64,000 nucleotides of DNA from Bombus terrestris (GCF_910591885.1 NC_063279.1:3348001-3412000), one strand, 5' to 3'. Shown: positions 1-13,857, counted from the stretch's first letter. Made by a program: numbers and translations. Notes: generated from the letters alone by a model not told the origin.

Positions 1-2482
1 GTGGGTTCTTAGATTTATTGAGGGTCTGAACAACAATACGTGAACATTGACAATGAAGGATAACGTAAGGATGACTCAAGCGACGCAAAAATAGTAGTAG
101 GCATCTTACCTGCTTTCTAATCCCTTATTACTGGGACACATTGAAGAAAATTTACTTGTTCAGGAATTTATATCTGGAAATTATATAGGATACTATATAG
201 GATAATTATCCTAGGTATATCCTAGGATATATAGAATAATTAAGCTTTAAAATATTTTGAATGCCATACTGTTTGAAACTTTAACTACAGGGAAATCACG
301 TAGGATTTTAACTTGAATGCACGTCAAAATGATTGCCAGATTCTAAAAATCGTTATGCAAAACATTTCAATCATATTTCCTCTTATTTTCTATTCCTGTA
401 TCGCGCACGCTCGTTGTTCTACTGAAATGTTATTTAAATAAAGTTGTAGTTTCGAAAAATAATGAAAAATATTTTACTACCTAGTATACGTTCCCGGAAA
501 CAAACTTTTCTTAGTTAATGAAGAAAATACGATAAAAAGCTAATACGCAATATTGGAATATCACTGAAAAATACACATTCGTGATAACTTTTCTGATCCG
601 TATTCTATCCTCTCTAATACATCGTACGAAAGTTTCGCAAATCCAATGATCACCGACTATGTACGATACACAGAAAAATTTAGCGAGAACTCCAACTTTC
701 GTTTCTTTTTCGTGTCACAAGGACGGATGATCGATGCACGGCTATTCAATCTGTTTCCAATTCGCGAAATTTACTGTCGCAAATAAAGTTGATCGTGCGA
801 TCGTCGAGTGACCGAAACTTCGTGCTCGTGAACAATCGTCTCGACTTTTACGATGCACACGCGATACTATCGACCATGTCCATCGATAGTTCCAAAAATC
901 CTCCACTACCACGTCCCGTGAAATCGGTTGTAACCGGCAAAGCAAATAGCTGTATCGTAAACGAACGATCGTTTCAGGCTTGTTCGACACTTGGCTCTGA
1001 TTCCATCTGCGTTACGAACTATTATTTTCTAATGTATTTAATACCATGTATTTTCCAATTCGGAGTATTATTAATCTTTTTGTGGACAAAATCATTAGTG
1101 CGAAAAGAAGCCAGGTATTTTAAATATTTCTATTACTTTTATTTAGAATATATACAGCAACAGTTAATAATTGATTGAAGCTAATCTTCATTGGAATATA
1201 AGTTTCTTTTTCTTTCGAGAATAGGTCTTTCATTCTTTTGTTTATTGAATTTTATTTATTTATATTCAAATCTCGATGAATAGATTATATAAATAGCGGT
1301 ATTATATCACACGTTTACGCGCATTGTAAATATATTGCACACCTGTATCACGAAACAAACCATAATTACAATTATAATACACGATTTTATTTTTATGATC
1401 GGTGCGTGTTTGTCAAAAATCTCACGAGCAATTAAAATTTCGTACAAATATACCGCACCTAAAAATAAATATGTGAGTCAGCGTATTATATACCGGAAAA
1501 CAAAAACCGTTTCTGACAATTTTTACGAGATATTTGGAAGAAAAGCATGTTCAAAGAAACAATCTCGGCTAGAAATAAAAAACGGTCGTGTCTGTTCAAG
1601 AAAAATTGAAACAGTGGTAAATCGATGTAAATCGAGCGTAACGCGTGGCCGCACGATGATCAAACGTATTAGTCCGACTATTGTGGATATGTATTTCCAT
1701 TTATTCTCCGTCGTTATCTGCCTCTTCCTTCCTTTGCTTCTTGCCCCATTCCTTCCTTCTTTCCTTCTTGTTTTATTTCTTTCTCGCGCCTTTTCTTCTG
1801 GCTCTCCTTTTTATTCTTCATATTAGAAGGCGAGAGCGTTGCCTGCGTTTTAATGAAATCGAGCGACGGCACCGGCTTTTCGTTGGAAAAATGTTAATAC
1901 AAGAATGACAAGTGAGAAGAATTTCATTAGACGGCCGGCGTAATAAGTACAACGTTCGCAATGGAAATCATCAGGGGGTGAGAAACGCGGAGGGAAGAGG
2001 CAGGAGACATCTGTTATTCGTTTATTACACTCCGCTCTGGCGGCATTATTTTTTCATCTTCGTTTAATCCACCACCGGTTTTCTCTGTTCGACCGGCCAC
2101 GCAACGAGCTAGAAATTTTTCAGCCGTATTGAAACACACTGTTTCACACCAGGCTTGTGGAATATTGCTGTTACTTATATTGCCGTCGCTGGGATTTATG
2201 CTTCGTTTTTTCCCTTTTTTCCTTTCCCTCTTCTCATTCAAATGGCCATGGTTTTTCAATGATTAAAATAATGTAGCTTTTCGTCAAATTAGTTTCTCCT
2301 TTTCTTTTTTTTTTTTTTCGTTTTGTTTTACGATTTCTTAGCGCGTAACGGGAACAGCGGCGTTATTAAGAGAATTTGTTCTAAAGCACGTAGTTTGGAC
2401 ACGAGCAAATTTTCATTTCACGGTGCGATGATGTATAGACCATCTATTAACCACTTGAGAGATACTATCCCGCATGTACGTA
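1..2482. other. Intergenic, no supportable gene
   Basis: AT-rich sequence with only short chance open frames, none with a recognisable domain, signal peptide or splice context. It contains a cluster of short palindromes near position 200 and low-complexity T-rich and C/T-rich tracts. I see nothing else to annotate. Confidence 0.6.
193..235. repeat. Cluster of short perfect palindromes
   Basis: Two perfect 14-base palindromes lie four bases apart: AGGATAATTATCCT at 199-212 and ATATCCTAGGATAT at 217-230. They sit inside a larger imperfect inverted repeat beginning and ending with CTATATA-like sequence. This could form a hairpin or cruciform, or be a transposon-end relic. No function is implied. 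Confidence 0.5.
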
Positions 2483-2960
2483 TACACTGACTCACAAAAG
2501 TATTTGAACATTTGCCATAGAAAATTTTCATGAATATATTATGTGTATTATATGAAATTCTTTGAGATATCATTCGCGTTATAATATGTGACGATTGTCG
2601 TTATTAGAAAATATATGAAAAAGTCAGAAGATGTTGGTTGCGAGCAGACGGTTGAAAAAAAGATTAATACGACATACTACTAATAGTTGCTTTAAACATA
2701 TAATTAGTGCCGAAGAAGGTTTCATCAGATATTAAAGTCGATGGACCACTTTGCACGGACAATATTCGCGCGATTTTAAAAGCTCGTGCGGGATCTCCGT
2801 TCTTATTTCGAACAATCCCAGAACGTTCGCGAATAAAGGCAGTCGTTTTGTCGCTTTAGACCACCGCCATTCAAAAGGTTGAATTTTCTTGCACCAGGGA
2901 ATTCCTGACAAAATGTATTACAGCGAAGAATGAAGACGCATCAGACAAAAGGGTCTTTCT
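2483..2960 (+). mobile_element. Tc1/mariner-like element remnant (left end visible)
   Basis: A TA dinucleotide at 2483 is followed by CACTGACTCACAAAAGTATT, which has the form of a Tc1-like terminal inverted repeat. Two other places in the window carry related sequence. One is an inverted end at 49,226-49,253. The other is a diverged copy at 57,796, which also shares the internal stretch ATTATGTGTATTATA. I could not find a matching right end nearby or a transposase frame, so the right limit given is approximate. The element is decayed and non-coding. Confidence 0.4.
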
Positions 2961-5900
2961 TCAGCTGCTAAGAAGGTCGTAATGTGTAACTACCCCCGGC
3001 TATATTGTACGAACGGTGAAAACGTGCCGGATCTGTTAAATGGCCAACAACGTTTAAACCGTGTACGCGCTGACTCTGTAACGATGGTAATAACTGTTGC
3101 GTTTCTCGTTCTGGCGCCCCCCCCTTTTTTTTATATCGAACCCCCCGAAGTCAGGACAGAACAATTGGAGGAATTATTTCACTGCTATTATCGAAATTTA
3201 GTATCGTTTCGATTCAATAGCCGCTTTGACCGTCTCTGTTTATTATTGTTATCAGAGAATTCTAAGTGAGAAAGGAGATATAACCACCGATAAAAGACTC
3301 GGCACACCCTGTAAAAAGACTATTTTTATCCGAATAAAATACTACAAAATTTTACTACGAGGTTATGAGTATGTTTTTACAGGTTTCTCAATTTCATTTA
3401 GTGGGTAGACTCTTATGCACCTATGGAAAGTTTAAGGATGCAAACATGCACAGAACGCGTATAATATGCAAAAATATATGAAATATTCAAAGTAAAGCAA
3501 ACACTTGTTATGATATTTACGGGGTAAGCGGAACCTCTGCTTACGTTCCATTTTTTTAATTGCGATCATGAAAATATAAATTTGCATAAAAATCCGCGAG
3601 CCTAGTCGTTACGCCTGTTCCATTTAAATAAAAGTGGCCGTTTTCCGAGGTATACAAAAATTTTCGTGGGTGACTGTGTAATTATAAATTACGCTCAAGA
3701 TTAAATAAAAGAAAAAACGAAAGGGATGGATGGTGAGGTTCAAAGAACAGGTGTGCTTGAAGAAAAAAAAAAAATGTAGTAACAGTAACATAAAACTTAT
3801 GTGAATTGTATGTGCATAAAATATGCTGCCAGTCCTTCGATTACATATTCTTAACGTATTGAGATTACCACTTTGACGATCGAAAGAATTGCAAAGGAGT
3901 ATGGTAATAAGAGGAGAAGGAAGGAAGAGAAGTGGTAGACCGTGCATTTTGTTCTGGCTCTGCTAGTGGACCATCAAATCGCGAACGAGGGGCCAAGGGA
4001 TGCTGGGACGAAGGATCTGGACATTGGAATCGATAGCCGGGCGAGAATTTACGAGAATAAAAATTGCTGGGAAACCAGTAAAGTATCTATGTGCAAGTAT
4101 GCGATGGGTCGCTGGCCACGATTCTAATATAGTGAGAATGGAAAATTACTATGTTGTCTCCGACTTATGGAGATATTTTTAATAATTACGAAGATAATTA
4201 AATGATATTTGAAGATGATATTTAGTTTTGATATTATGATATATTAAACTACCTTTAGCTTAGTTACATACATACGGCATCCTTCCTACCGAAATAATCA
4301 AAATTTAGCTGACTTTCAGATTTTTCTAAGGATACTTAATATTTTCTTCTTCAGTTGAAACGCCCTACTGATGAAAACCGACGGTTCAGATAGGAAGCTT
4401 TTGCACATCGCTCTGTACGCAAACTACGAAGTAATTATACCTCTGTTTGAAGCCTTGTACAACGTGTCAACATATCAATTGATTATTGAACATCGAACGT
4501 CATACTTGAAAATTGTTAAAATCGTTAATGAACGACGAATTGTTTTGATCACAGAGACGCTGAACAGAGAAACTGAAAGCTCGATCAATTTCATCGGCAT
4601 ATATAATAGGAAGCAAGGAGCTATTCCTCTAGCTTCTATTATACCATTTCATGTAAGACACGCGTTTTGCCTTTAAGAGGTTGCCATTTTCGACAAGAAA
4701 TATCCGAGAGTTCCAGTTAAGTCTAGATTAGGTGAAGTTTAGCAGCGTTGAACAAGCGTTTTCATGAAAATGTACGTCCACTTTGTAACGAATGAAATGG
4801 CGTCGAAAGCACGTAGCACAGTAAATTATAATACGCGTGCCTGTTCGAGCGAAATCTGACTTTTTTCCACCATTTTTTAAATCAAGGAAAGCGTATTTGG
4901 AATCGCAAGCGTTAAGAGGGAGAGCCGAGACTTGGAACGCGATTTTAAACAACCGTTTCGTCTGACAAATCGTCGATCAATTTTCCACGTTGTTGTATCT
5001 ACTAGTGGAATGAAAATCTTTGAGGAAATCAAGGTAAAGTTACAGAAGGCTTAAAAGAATACTTAAAAAGACTAATAAGAATTTAACTCAATACTCTCAA
5101 TACCTTATTACACATTTCTAGAATTACTTTGCTCGAATCTGTTGGAAGTTTCGTAATTCAGTTACAACTAAAATCATACCATATGTTAATTCTATAGATA
5201 AATAAATAGATATTATAATTCCAGTCCCCAAGAGGCCATACAATGGATTTATGGTTTACAATATTCCTTATAAACACTCATCTCTGCACATCGTACTCGT
5301 ATCACCCTCTGGTCTGTACTGCGCGCAATATCTCGTCGGTCCTATTACTTTTCACTTTCCTGTCCTCTATTCAGCTCCTAGTATGCATGAATGTCTACAT
5401 AAATTACAGAGTGTAGCGAAAAACAAAGGAAAAACATAACAGGCAAACATAGAACCATAAGAAAGATAAAACATTCGTATCGAAGTTCGAAGTACATCTG
5501 TGATAAAATTTCGCGAATTAAAATTAAATTAAAACTAAAGCTAAAAGTCTATGTTAATTCTATATGAGAATAATAGTTTTAGTCTATAATTAGACAAACT
5601 GGTAATTTCGTAATGTTTTTCGCAAGACATTTGTATTTGATAATCACGTTGATATATAAAAATGAAACGCGTGTCTATCATTCGATCAGGCCTCAACTAC
5701 GGAACAGATTTACTTAAAAATTGGCATAAGTATAATACAAATGCCGGATTAGAACATAGGCTGTTTATTTTCCTTTCACTCGTATGATTAAAAAATTGCC
5801 AGTTTTTAGGTATATTTTCACGCTGTACGTTCGCGTCCTTATCTATCCTTATCTCCAAGTCTCCACAAACTTCAAATGTGCATGTTCCATTTGACCATCG

Positions 5901-7849
5901 TAAATAGCGGAATCGTAGTCAGGATATCTGTAATAGTTTCCAGGTTCCAACCAGGCGAACATCGATGATCGATGACTTTTAGTTTAATTTCATTTATTTT
6001 GATTTACCGTCACGTGCAATGGCGTTGCTCATTTGTGTTACTTATTTTATTACTTTAATATTTCGATCATATATATAAAAACAAGTTTTCTTTACTTACA
6101 AATGAATCTGGGCTATTATTATCTACATAGAATAATTATATTACCCCAGCAATACGGCGCGTACAGTAGCTAGTTTTACATAAATATTGCAAAGCAAAGT
6201 TTGAACATCGTGGAATTTCCCTGGGTTTCAAAAATGTCGTGCTTCTGTAATTCTGTTTGAGGATACGTTGGTTCGAGATTCACAAAGCCTCTATAATCAG
6301 CCTTTTTCAAATGAACACTCCGTAGAGAAACTTGCGATGACAGAGGCGAGATCTCAGCTTTGAGAATTTCATCCCTCCGCGGCAGAGACACTCGCAAGTG
6401 TCTCAGGGTTTATCGAATTTGTTGATAGAAAACCGAGACTCAAAAGACCCGCTTTACTTAGATGGAAAAAATTCCCCCAAATTTCAATACGATCGAGATC
6501 TTCTTTGGTTGCGAAATCGTCAACATGCCCGTAATCTTTAAAATTTCCATAATATTTAAATTTGTCTCAATCTCAAGGCAAATCGTTCCGAAACTTCCTC
6601 CCCTTGATCTGTTCGGAAATTTTGCAAAATAAGAGTGGCGAGTCTCCGCGTGAAATCAAATGGCAATCGAAGCTCAACGAGCAGGAAAACATTAACAAAC
6701 CATTCGGTAAGATACATAGTAATACGTACATAAGCAATTCATAGTAATACGTCGAATGCGCGAGGAATGTTAGGAACGAAGATGGAATCTTTTGCGTTCT
6801 TTGGCCCGAAGCGACTGTTGTGCCGGAACAAAATTGCAGTTTAAACAAAGAACGCCAGGGGATCTGGAGGAATAAAGAAGCCCAGAATTTCTTGGCTACC
6901 GCGGTTGAATTTATTATTCACGTAACGGCGCGAGCGTACTGCGGAAAAACCCCGAGATATTCGGTTTCAATCTCGGAGTCATATTTACATGTGACCTCAA
7001 TAACAGGTCGAATACTGATGCTGCCGCTTGTTCGTATAGAAATAAAGAGGCTGGGCCGCGCGACGAATGAAAAAAATTCTGTTCAAACTTGCAACAGTTG
7101 CAACCCAAGATAAACCTGTTCGCGCGATCATTCAGCAAGGTCTGTCAGTTTTTAAAGGGGCAACGTTCTAGCTTTGCCTTTCTTCTTGCTACGAACTGGG
7201 ATAGCAGAGTGGCGAAGACGAAAATTATTTTTTTTTTTTTTTTTTTTGCGAAATCGCGACTCCTCAGAGTAGAAAAGATAGGAAGTGTTTTTACGTGAAA
7301 CGAAAGTTGAGATCGACGAGACTGTAAATTATTTTCTCGTAAAATCGAAGTTCACAGCGGCAAGGCTAAGAATTATCGTATTGCGAAAAAATGAATTTTC
7401 CAAGTGACTAGGAGATTGAGAATTGTTTGAAATAATCGAAAAGCGATCGAGAAAAATCGAAGGAAATATCAATCGACAGTACATATATACCGTGCGTCAG
7501 GTATAAAATAAGATAGTACAAACCCTAATAATCCGCGTATGAATCGAACGAGGAAATGGTAAGTAAGCTGTTTTATTGAAACAACATTAAAGCAGATTAC
7601 GATGAAAATGAATAAATGAGATTCGACTAATGGAATAACTAATAAGGAATTAATAATACAAGACTATACTGAGTAGGAACGTGAGAGTCTGTCCTATTCG
7701 AAAAGAAATACACGCATTGCAGGTTTACTAGCAAAGGCTGAGAAACGATGTCACTCCAAATTACCAAGATTATCGTGACATCATCGGTAAAAAAAAATTA
7801 TTATTAGAAGTATATAGTTTATTTTAGAATAGGTGCTGAAATTGAATGG
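2961..7849. other. Intergenic, no supportable gene
   Basis: Only short open frames lacking domain signatures. A C7-T8 tract lies near 3118-3132. The sequence CACACCCTGTA at 3303-3313 resembles the right end of a TA-flanked ACAGGGTG-type MITE, but no partner end was seen. A T20 run lies at 7228-7247. Some patches near 6.3-7.1 kb are richer in CpG. Confidence 0.5.
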
Positions 7850-8465
7850 GATATTTACAAGTTAATAAAGATAAAAATATAGTGGAAAAAGAGGAAATAA
7901 AAGTTCGTAGTTTGTGGCGTGTTTATTGAAAAAACTAAATTTAAAAGGTCATAAGAAAAGTAAATAGAAAAAGAGAATATGAAATTCTATTAGTTTGAGA
8001 CCTCGTTTTTCAAATAATTGAAATTAAAGTGTTGTAAGGTACACATGCGCTGTGGGTGGTACGACTGAACGGGTTATTTTGCAAGCAAAAGTGAATCGGA
8101 AAAAGAAGAAATAAAAATTTTTTTTCAGGCTTAGTTTTCGAGAAAATCGAGTTTGAAAATTCATCGAGTACACGTGTATGCATACAGTCGGCTAACTTTC
8201 GACCGAACGCGTTCACAGTGTGGCTGTCGACGATTCCTATTTCAAATCCGATTTTCTCGAAAACGAAACCCCAAGCGAAAAAATATTATTTTACATTTTC
8301 CTCATTGCTTGTAGCATAACGTTCTATTTAGTTCTATCAACAATATTTAATAAGCAACTAGTCAACTATACGTGCACTTCGCAAATATTCAAATTTAATT
8401 TTCTTGAAAACGGGACTTCGAACGAAAAAATTTCATCTTTCCTTTTTATTTACTTTTACGTATAA
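7850..8465. mobile_element. Decayed palindromic MITE arms
   Basis: Left-type arms (around 7893-7960 and 8095-8160: GAAATAAAA followed by GTTTTCGAGAAAATCGA) and right-type arms (around 8240-8320 and 8385-8440: GATTTTCTCGAAAACG) are inverted copies of each other. They resemble the arms of the better-preserved MITE at 46,903-47,379. The cluster looks like two overlapping or nested relics. No coding capacity is evident; the 81-codon open frame at 8220-8465 is made of arm sequence. Confidence 0.45.
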
Positions 8466-9235
8466 ACGAAACGTGCTGTACAACGTTCCCGTAACGTTAC
8501 TGTATTTAATATAAAAGCTTTAAAAAGCTTATATTTCTCTCCGAATCTCATTTCTATTTGAAAGAAAAACGAAAAAAAAGCCCTCCGTCGGAAGAAAAGT
8601 GTAGAAACGCTCCGATCAAAGTAGCATTTCGTCAGCGATGTTTGCCGAAGAACGTCTTCCGTCCTGTGCGCGAATAATAAGACTGTTTGCTATATTAAAA
8701 CAGACAACGGGGAAGGAATCAACGTACGAACGCGCTGAGATCAATATCAATCGTTTCCAAGGTTCGGTCAAATATTAAGAATTTCTTGTCAAAGAGTACG
8801 CGACTTTATGACTTCCATTGCGCTTTTATTACCTATCCATTGCGATACATAGAATGAACAAAATAGATTATTTCGAATCTCGGTAGGAATTCACGATAGA
8901 TAAATCGTGCATTTCTTTGAAATTGATAAAGCGATTGACCAGTTTAGTGGTTTGAGAGGTTCGATTATTAAACTTTTCTATATAACGCGCTTTAACGGTT
9001 ATTCCACGTGTTATTTTTTATTATTCTCTTTCGATTGAAAATTCAAGTGAAATAAATAATAATCGCGAGATCGAATAGGTAACGTTTACCGAAAATTCGG
9101 ACAAACGACAATGTATTTTTTCCTTAATAGCGTAACAATTAATTACCATTAATTATCGGAGAGAATTTCGTATGTTACGGGAATACGTAATAATTCAAAA
9201 TTCCATAGGAACGTGAAATTCGATTAATGCGCGGC

Positions 9236-9645
9236 GAGTGAAAAATGGCACGAAATCGCGTGGGCTGTGAAGTCAGACTGGAACTCGTTTCACCGAGTCG
9301 CTGTTTCCATCATCTTTTGGCCTGATCGTAGCTTTTATCTTCTCGTGGCAGCAGACATTCCGTGGTTAAGAACATTTGAACCAGTGGCATCGAGTATTTA
9401 ACCGCGGGGTCCGTTAAATTCCAATTAATGCGACTGATCAATGAGCGTTAAAATGTAGCAATTCGACGAACGTAACCGGTCGACTAAACGGCCATTTGCC
9501 TATTTCCAAATGAGGCCGTCGTCCATATGCACGCCATGCAAATGTTGCATCTGCAGCTGTCGGTGACTTATAATATTTCATAAGCCATTCCTAACAAATA
9601 TCGAGATAATGGCTTTCGCTTACGTTTCGGAGGAACGAGGCGTGT
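9236..9645. promoter_or_regulatory. Candidate cis-regulatory element
   Basis: A roughly 400-base stretch is richer in CpG and lower in simple sequence than its surroundings. It contains a perfect POU/octamer-type site ATGCAAAT (9536-9543), an E-box CAGCTG a few bases downstream and several AATTAA/TAAT homeodomain-like cores. It has no long open frame. This is a composition and motif argument only; conservation cannot be tested here. Confidence 0.25.
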
Positions 9646-11301
9646 CGGCGCGATTCTGTTTGAAACTGCAGTCGTTTAAAACTCTACAACGCGTCGATGC
9701 GATGCTACAGAATGAAAGCTGATTTTTTAATGATCCAAAATAGGTATTTCTATGGAAATTTCATATGGGCTGTGTTTGTATATAATGCAATTCATATAAC
9801 GTTTTAATCGAAGTTCGAATCAATCTCCAGATTATTCGATGGAATTATTATTGAGATTAAAATTAATATTCGCCTCGATACTTGTAACTACTACAAAAAG
9901 GGTGACGCAAAACGATATTAGTTTTCTTTAACCAGCTCTTAAAGTGTCTACGCGAAATTGTATCTCCGTACATTTCATTTTCTTCGTCCATTCCTTTTTT
10001 GTCTCGTTATTTACATGCTTATTATATCTATATACCAAACTTTATACATCATCTTCTCTTACTTTTACCTGTATCCTTTGCTTAATTATCCGTTTTCAAG
10101 CGTTTTTATTTGTCTTCGTCCAGTCCATCTTTATCAATCTTTGGTCAGTGATGTCCGTCGTTTCTTGATTTCTTCTCGCTTGTCCGTAATTCATACTCGC
10201 TGTTTTTTATTTAATTCTAAATACTGTCACGACAATTTCATCCCTCCTACTAATTCAGTAACATTTTCGATGGAAGAAAAACCACGTTTTTAATTTTGAA
10301 CTACAAAGCTACTTTTATTCGTGAAGATTTGTGTATCGTAAAATTTTCAAACGAATTCACATGAAATTTAATGTAACGATATTTTCATATTTAAGATAAG
10401 ATGTAGATATGAATATCGTAGCTTCAGAATTAGATAGAAGATATTAAAATAAACAATATGTTTAGCAGACCATCGTTCTAGAAGTGCATGAACAAAAAAC
10501 GAAGTATCGAAAGAAATTCTTTTTCCAGTACGAAGAATTCGTTAAAATTTCATTCTTCAAGCTCGATAATATTTTCCCTGAGCCAGATACGTGAGAAAAC
10601 GATGGAAAAAACGGACAGATCTCTATGTATCTGTTTTCAACACTTACGTTTTTAATTGGATTAATTAACTTAACCTCACTTGCTCGCTCATTCTTCTTTC
10701 CTCCGTCCCGTTTTTAACTGTTTTCCTCCTCCTATTCCCCTTTTCCTCCCTTTCAGAAGCGTTCTTTATGCGGCCTTATTCTTCTTTCCGCTCTTGAACC
10801 CTGCGAAACGTTACAATGGCTTTTCGTTGCGAGCGCCTGCACGCATAATTTTTCCGGGCTAAAGTCACAATTAGCAGAAACAACATCGTAATTTACAAAA
10901 AATTAATGAATTTAAAAAATGGCCACGCTAGCTTTGCGCGCTATTATCTCGTCGCTCGTGCGCCTAGATTGTTTTATAATTCTTGAAGAAGATAAAAATT
11001 CAACGTCCGTGTTCCCTCGCGAAAATCTCGTCCTTCGATTTCTCTTATTCTTCATCCTAACTATCACTTTTATGGCATTTATTGTACGCTACACTCACGT
11101 ACGAGATCGCTGAATGAATCCTCCGCCGAAAGTGTTGTATCATCGAGGGGCAATTAATCGGCGATTGATTAATTAAGGAAACTACGAAATGAAATTCTAA
11201 TTCTGTTTCGTTCGATTTGACATGAAATCAAACTAAAGAAAACAGCGGAATCAACATCGACAAAACAAATAATAAATATCACTCAACCGTTTCACGACTT
11301 G

Positions 11302-11324
11302 AGACTAGACTAGACTAGACTAGA
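11302..11324. repeat. (GACTA)n pentanucleotide microsatellite
   Basis: About four and a half consecutive GACTA units. Confidence 0.8.
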
Positions 11325-12025
11325 GTTACATTTTATTAACGTATCATTAGGAAAATATGAAAATACGTTTCGAAAAAGCATTCGATAAAAGCGATTGTAA
11401 TAATTCAAACGGTGTCAAAGAGCTATATTCGCCACCTAATCGAGTTTTCGCAATAAATAAACCGTCAAAGTATATTTATAATTGATGGGATATTCGATTA
11501 GTTATATTGCTCCCATATATTAGTTCAATCACGATTATGCTAAATCGAGTAACATTTCAGGACAATGTTCGGTATCAGTAATTCGATATTACGAGAACGA
11601 TTTTCGAGGACATTTGTCACCAATAACATTCGTGCAGTCCGAAAAGTTTAACACAGTTTAGTTTAATACAGCGCGAATGACGTTCACGGGACTGGGTTAC
11701 AGGGGTGGTTTTGTTAAAATGAGATAAAAAATTCATATATTCGCATCACGTTGGACCAGTTCCCTTCCTGTCACGATACGTTCTCGTTTGACGCTCACTA
11801 GACTCAACCTCGCTCTCTTATTGTACCATCCAAAAAATAACCAATAATTTTTTTCCGAGCCATACAAGGTATTGCAGTCGAGTCGAAAATTGGTTTTCGT
11901 CGTTTTTCCATTTTTCGAAGAAGTTCGAATATATTCTAGCTACTGAATGGAAAAAATGTTTCAAGGAAACAAAGATGTTAATCGTGTAATGGGAAGTAAA
12001 TAGCATTTGTTCTATATAGGATTCA

Positions 12026-13857
12026 TTAACACTTTGACTGCCACGTTGGTCATATATGACCGGCCACGGTTTCTCCTGTCCCCCGAAGCCTTTCTATACC
12101 TAGACGAAAGAAACTATCTCCAAGACCAAAACAACATACCCATAATTTATCATATGCAAAGGAAAATAGGAATGAAATCTATTCAATACGAGGAAAACCT
12201 AGATGGCCGCACGGCAGACACTAGGTGGAGATACAACATGGCCCTCCCCCAAAAGGATACAGAAGACAAACACAGAAAAAACACAAAAAAATATTGGTGG
12301 ATACGGAATTCTCAACAAAAACAACAAGATAAAGAGCCACAGAACGGCAACGCTCACCGAATCAAAGTGTAAAAATGTAAATATGTAAATAGATAAACAA
12401 ATATTATACTAATCCCACAGAACACCCCTCCCCACCCCTCCCAGTCCATCCCCTCCCAGCCCCTCCCTAATAGGCTAGCGAACTGTCCTGTTTTTGCGCC
12501 CAGGCTTTCAGGACATAAATTAAAATATCGTACATAAGCACAGCGCAACAGCGGCTTAATTTTATTTTATTTAACATAAATAATCTCAAAAAAAAAAAAG
12601 AGAAAAGAATGTAATAATGCATGGCTACGTCGTACCGCCGCGTATCGGTACTCTTGCCTGTACCACCCTACAATTAGAATTCAGCGTTTATTCTGGAAAA
12701 AAAAATGATGTAAAAAAATATGTAAATAACCTGGAACAAATAAACAGAGATAAAAAAAAAAAAACGGTTTCTCCTGTGACGCCACGGTGATCATCGGTGA
12801 CCGGAGAGCTTGACCTTCTTACAATCGTAAAAATTGTACGAAAATTGCCAGTTACGGCATTCTGAATATAACCGATAAATAGAAGATACTTTGAAATAAA
12901 AAATTCTCCATTTAACAATTAAACATTTTCATTAGAAGATCAATAAAAAAAATGAGAACAAATCTTGCATCTAACATATCTTGTATATCTTTGAGGGGTA
13001 ATCTACGAATATTATTATAAAGACAGCTTAGAAAATAATCGCAAATGCTGCATTATAATCATATAATTGAAGTTAGAAACATGAACATACCTTACTATTA
13101 TATATAGAATGAGCAAATACCGTTTACTAATATCTTCAATACGTTTCAACAATATGTTCTGCACGTTTTGATTACGACGAAATAACGAATACGAATAGTT
13201 TGTTGAAATAAACGAAGCCTTGTTATAATATATCGCTATCAACTGTTAGCAAGGAGCCACGCTGGTCACCTGTGACCATCAATAAGATAAACGGGGAAGA
13301 ATGTTGTCTTACATCGTCGATTTATTACTATTTTGCCATTATATGTTTTAAATAATAAAAATAATCTAGTGGCGTCCTGCGCGAAGCATGTGATTTCGGC
13401 GTGCAATTTGGCTCGATTCACTTATTTTTGACGATTATGAATAATCTCAGAATTGATTCTTCGCGTAGCTAACTAATTGTTCTATGTTTTTACATTCCGG
13501 ATTCTACCATAAACGATAATCTATATTTAGCGCACACCAGTTCGGACCCGCAATAATTCCAAACCCTTAATTGCCGTCATATACATTTCAGGTCGAAACG
13601 TTTGTTGGGGTCATGCCTCATTCAGGTAAAACCGAATTTTCCCATCTTCGACAGCCATTGGCGGGGGAAGGAAGGAGCACGTAATAGATCTATAGATGTA
13701 TAAATAAAACTATTTTTTTATATTTTATACTGCATTAATTTCGTCACACTATTGTAATAACGATTGAAATAATAAAAAATTTCTAACTATTGACATTTGT
13801 TCAAATTATGTATTTCTTCTAATTTTGATGCGCCGGTCATGGCATTAACCGTGTCAA
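12026..13857 (+). mobile_element. Nested piggyBac-like MITE remnants, array copy 1
   Basis: Starts with TTAA (12,026-12,029) and CACTTTGACTGCCACG, the same inner-element end found at 19,263 and 24,084. It ends with GGCATTAACCGTGTCAA at 13,841-13,857, the outer-element right end. In this copy the outer element's left end is missing, and unrelated DNA abuts the inner TTAA. The inner 3' end near 13,395 is degraded. No transposase is encoded. A retroposon is inserted at 12,080-12,764. In gene terms this sits where the intron upstream of type A exon 2 would lie. Confidence 0.75.
12067..12777 (+). mobile_element. 5'-truncated poly(A) retroposon with 13-bp target duplication
   Basis: The insert at 12,080-12,764 is flanked by direct repeats of CGGTTTCTCCTGT (12,067-12,079 and 12,765-12,777) and ends in an A-rich tail. 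The duplicated bases are uninterrupted in the empty type B-flanking copies of the MITE (CGGTTTCTCC at 19,305 and 24,124), which proves insertion. The 5' part holds a 97-codon open frame ending at TAA 12,370-12,372, plausibly the end of a LINE ORF, though I cannot place its clade. The 3' part is shared with the insert at 52,330-52,690, including CCAGTCCATCCCCTCCCAG and AGGCTTTCAGGACATAAATT. Confidence 0.85.

Larger units (their letters stand above)
8466..12025. other. Intergenic, no supportable gene; one candidate regulatory patch
   Basis: No gene recognised. The stretch 9236-9645 stands out in composition and is listed separately. A (GACTA)n pentanucleotide run lies at 11,302-11,324. The remainder is AT-rich and unremarkable up to the array edge. 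Confidence 0.5.

Noticed and set aside
12007..12372. A 121-codon frame starting at 12,007 as a single gene
   Set aside because: It crosses the MITE end and the retroposon insertion point, so it is a chance fusion. Only the part after 12,080 may be an old retroposon frame.
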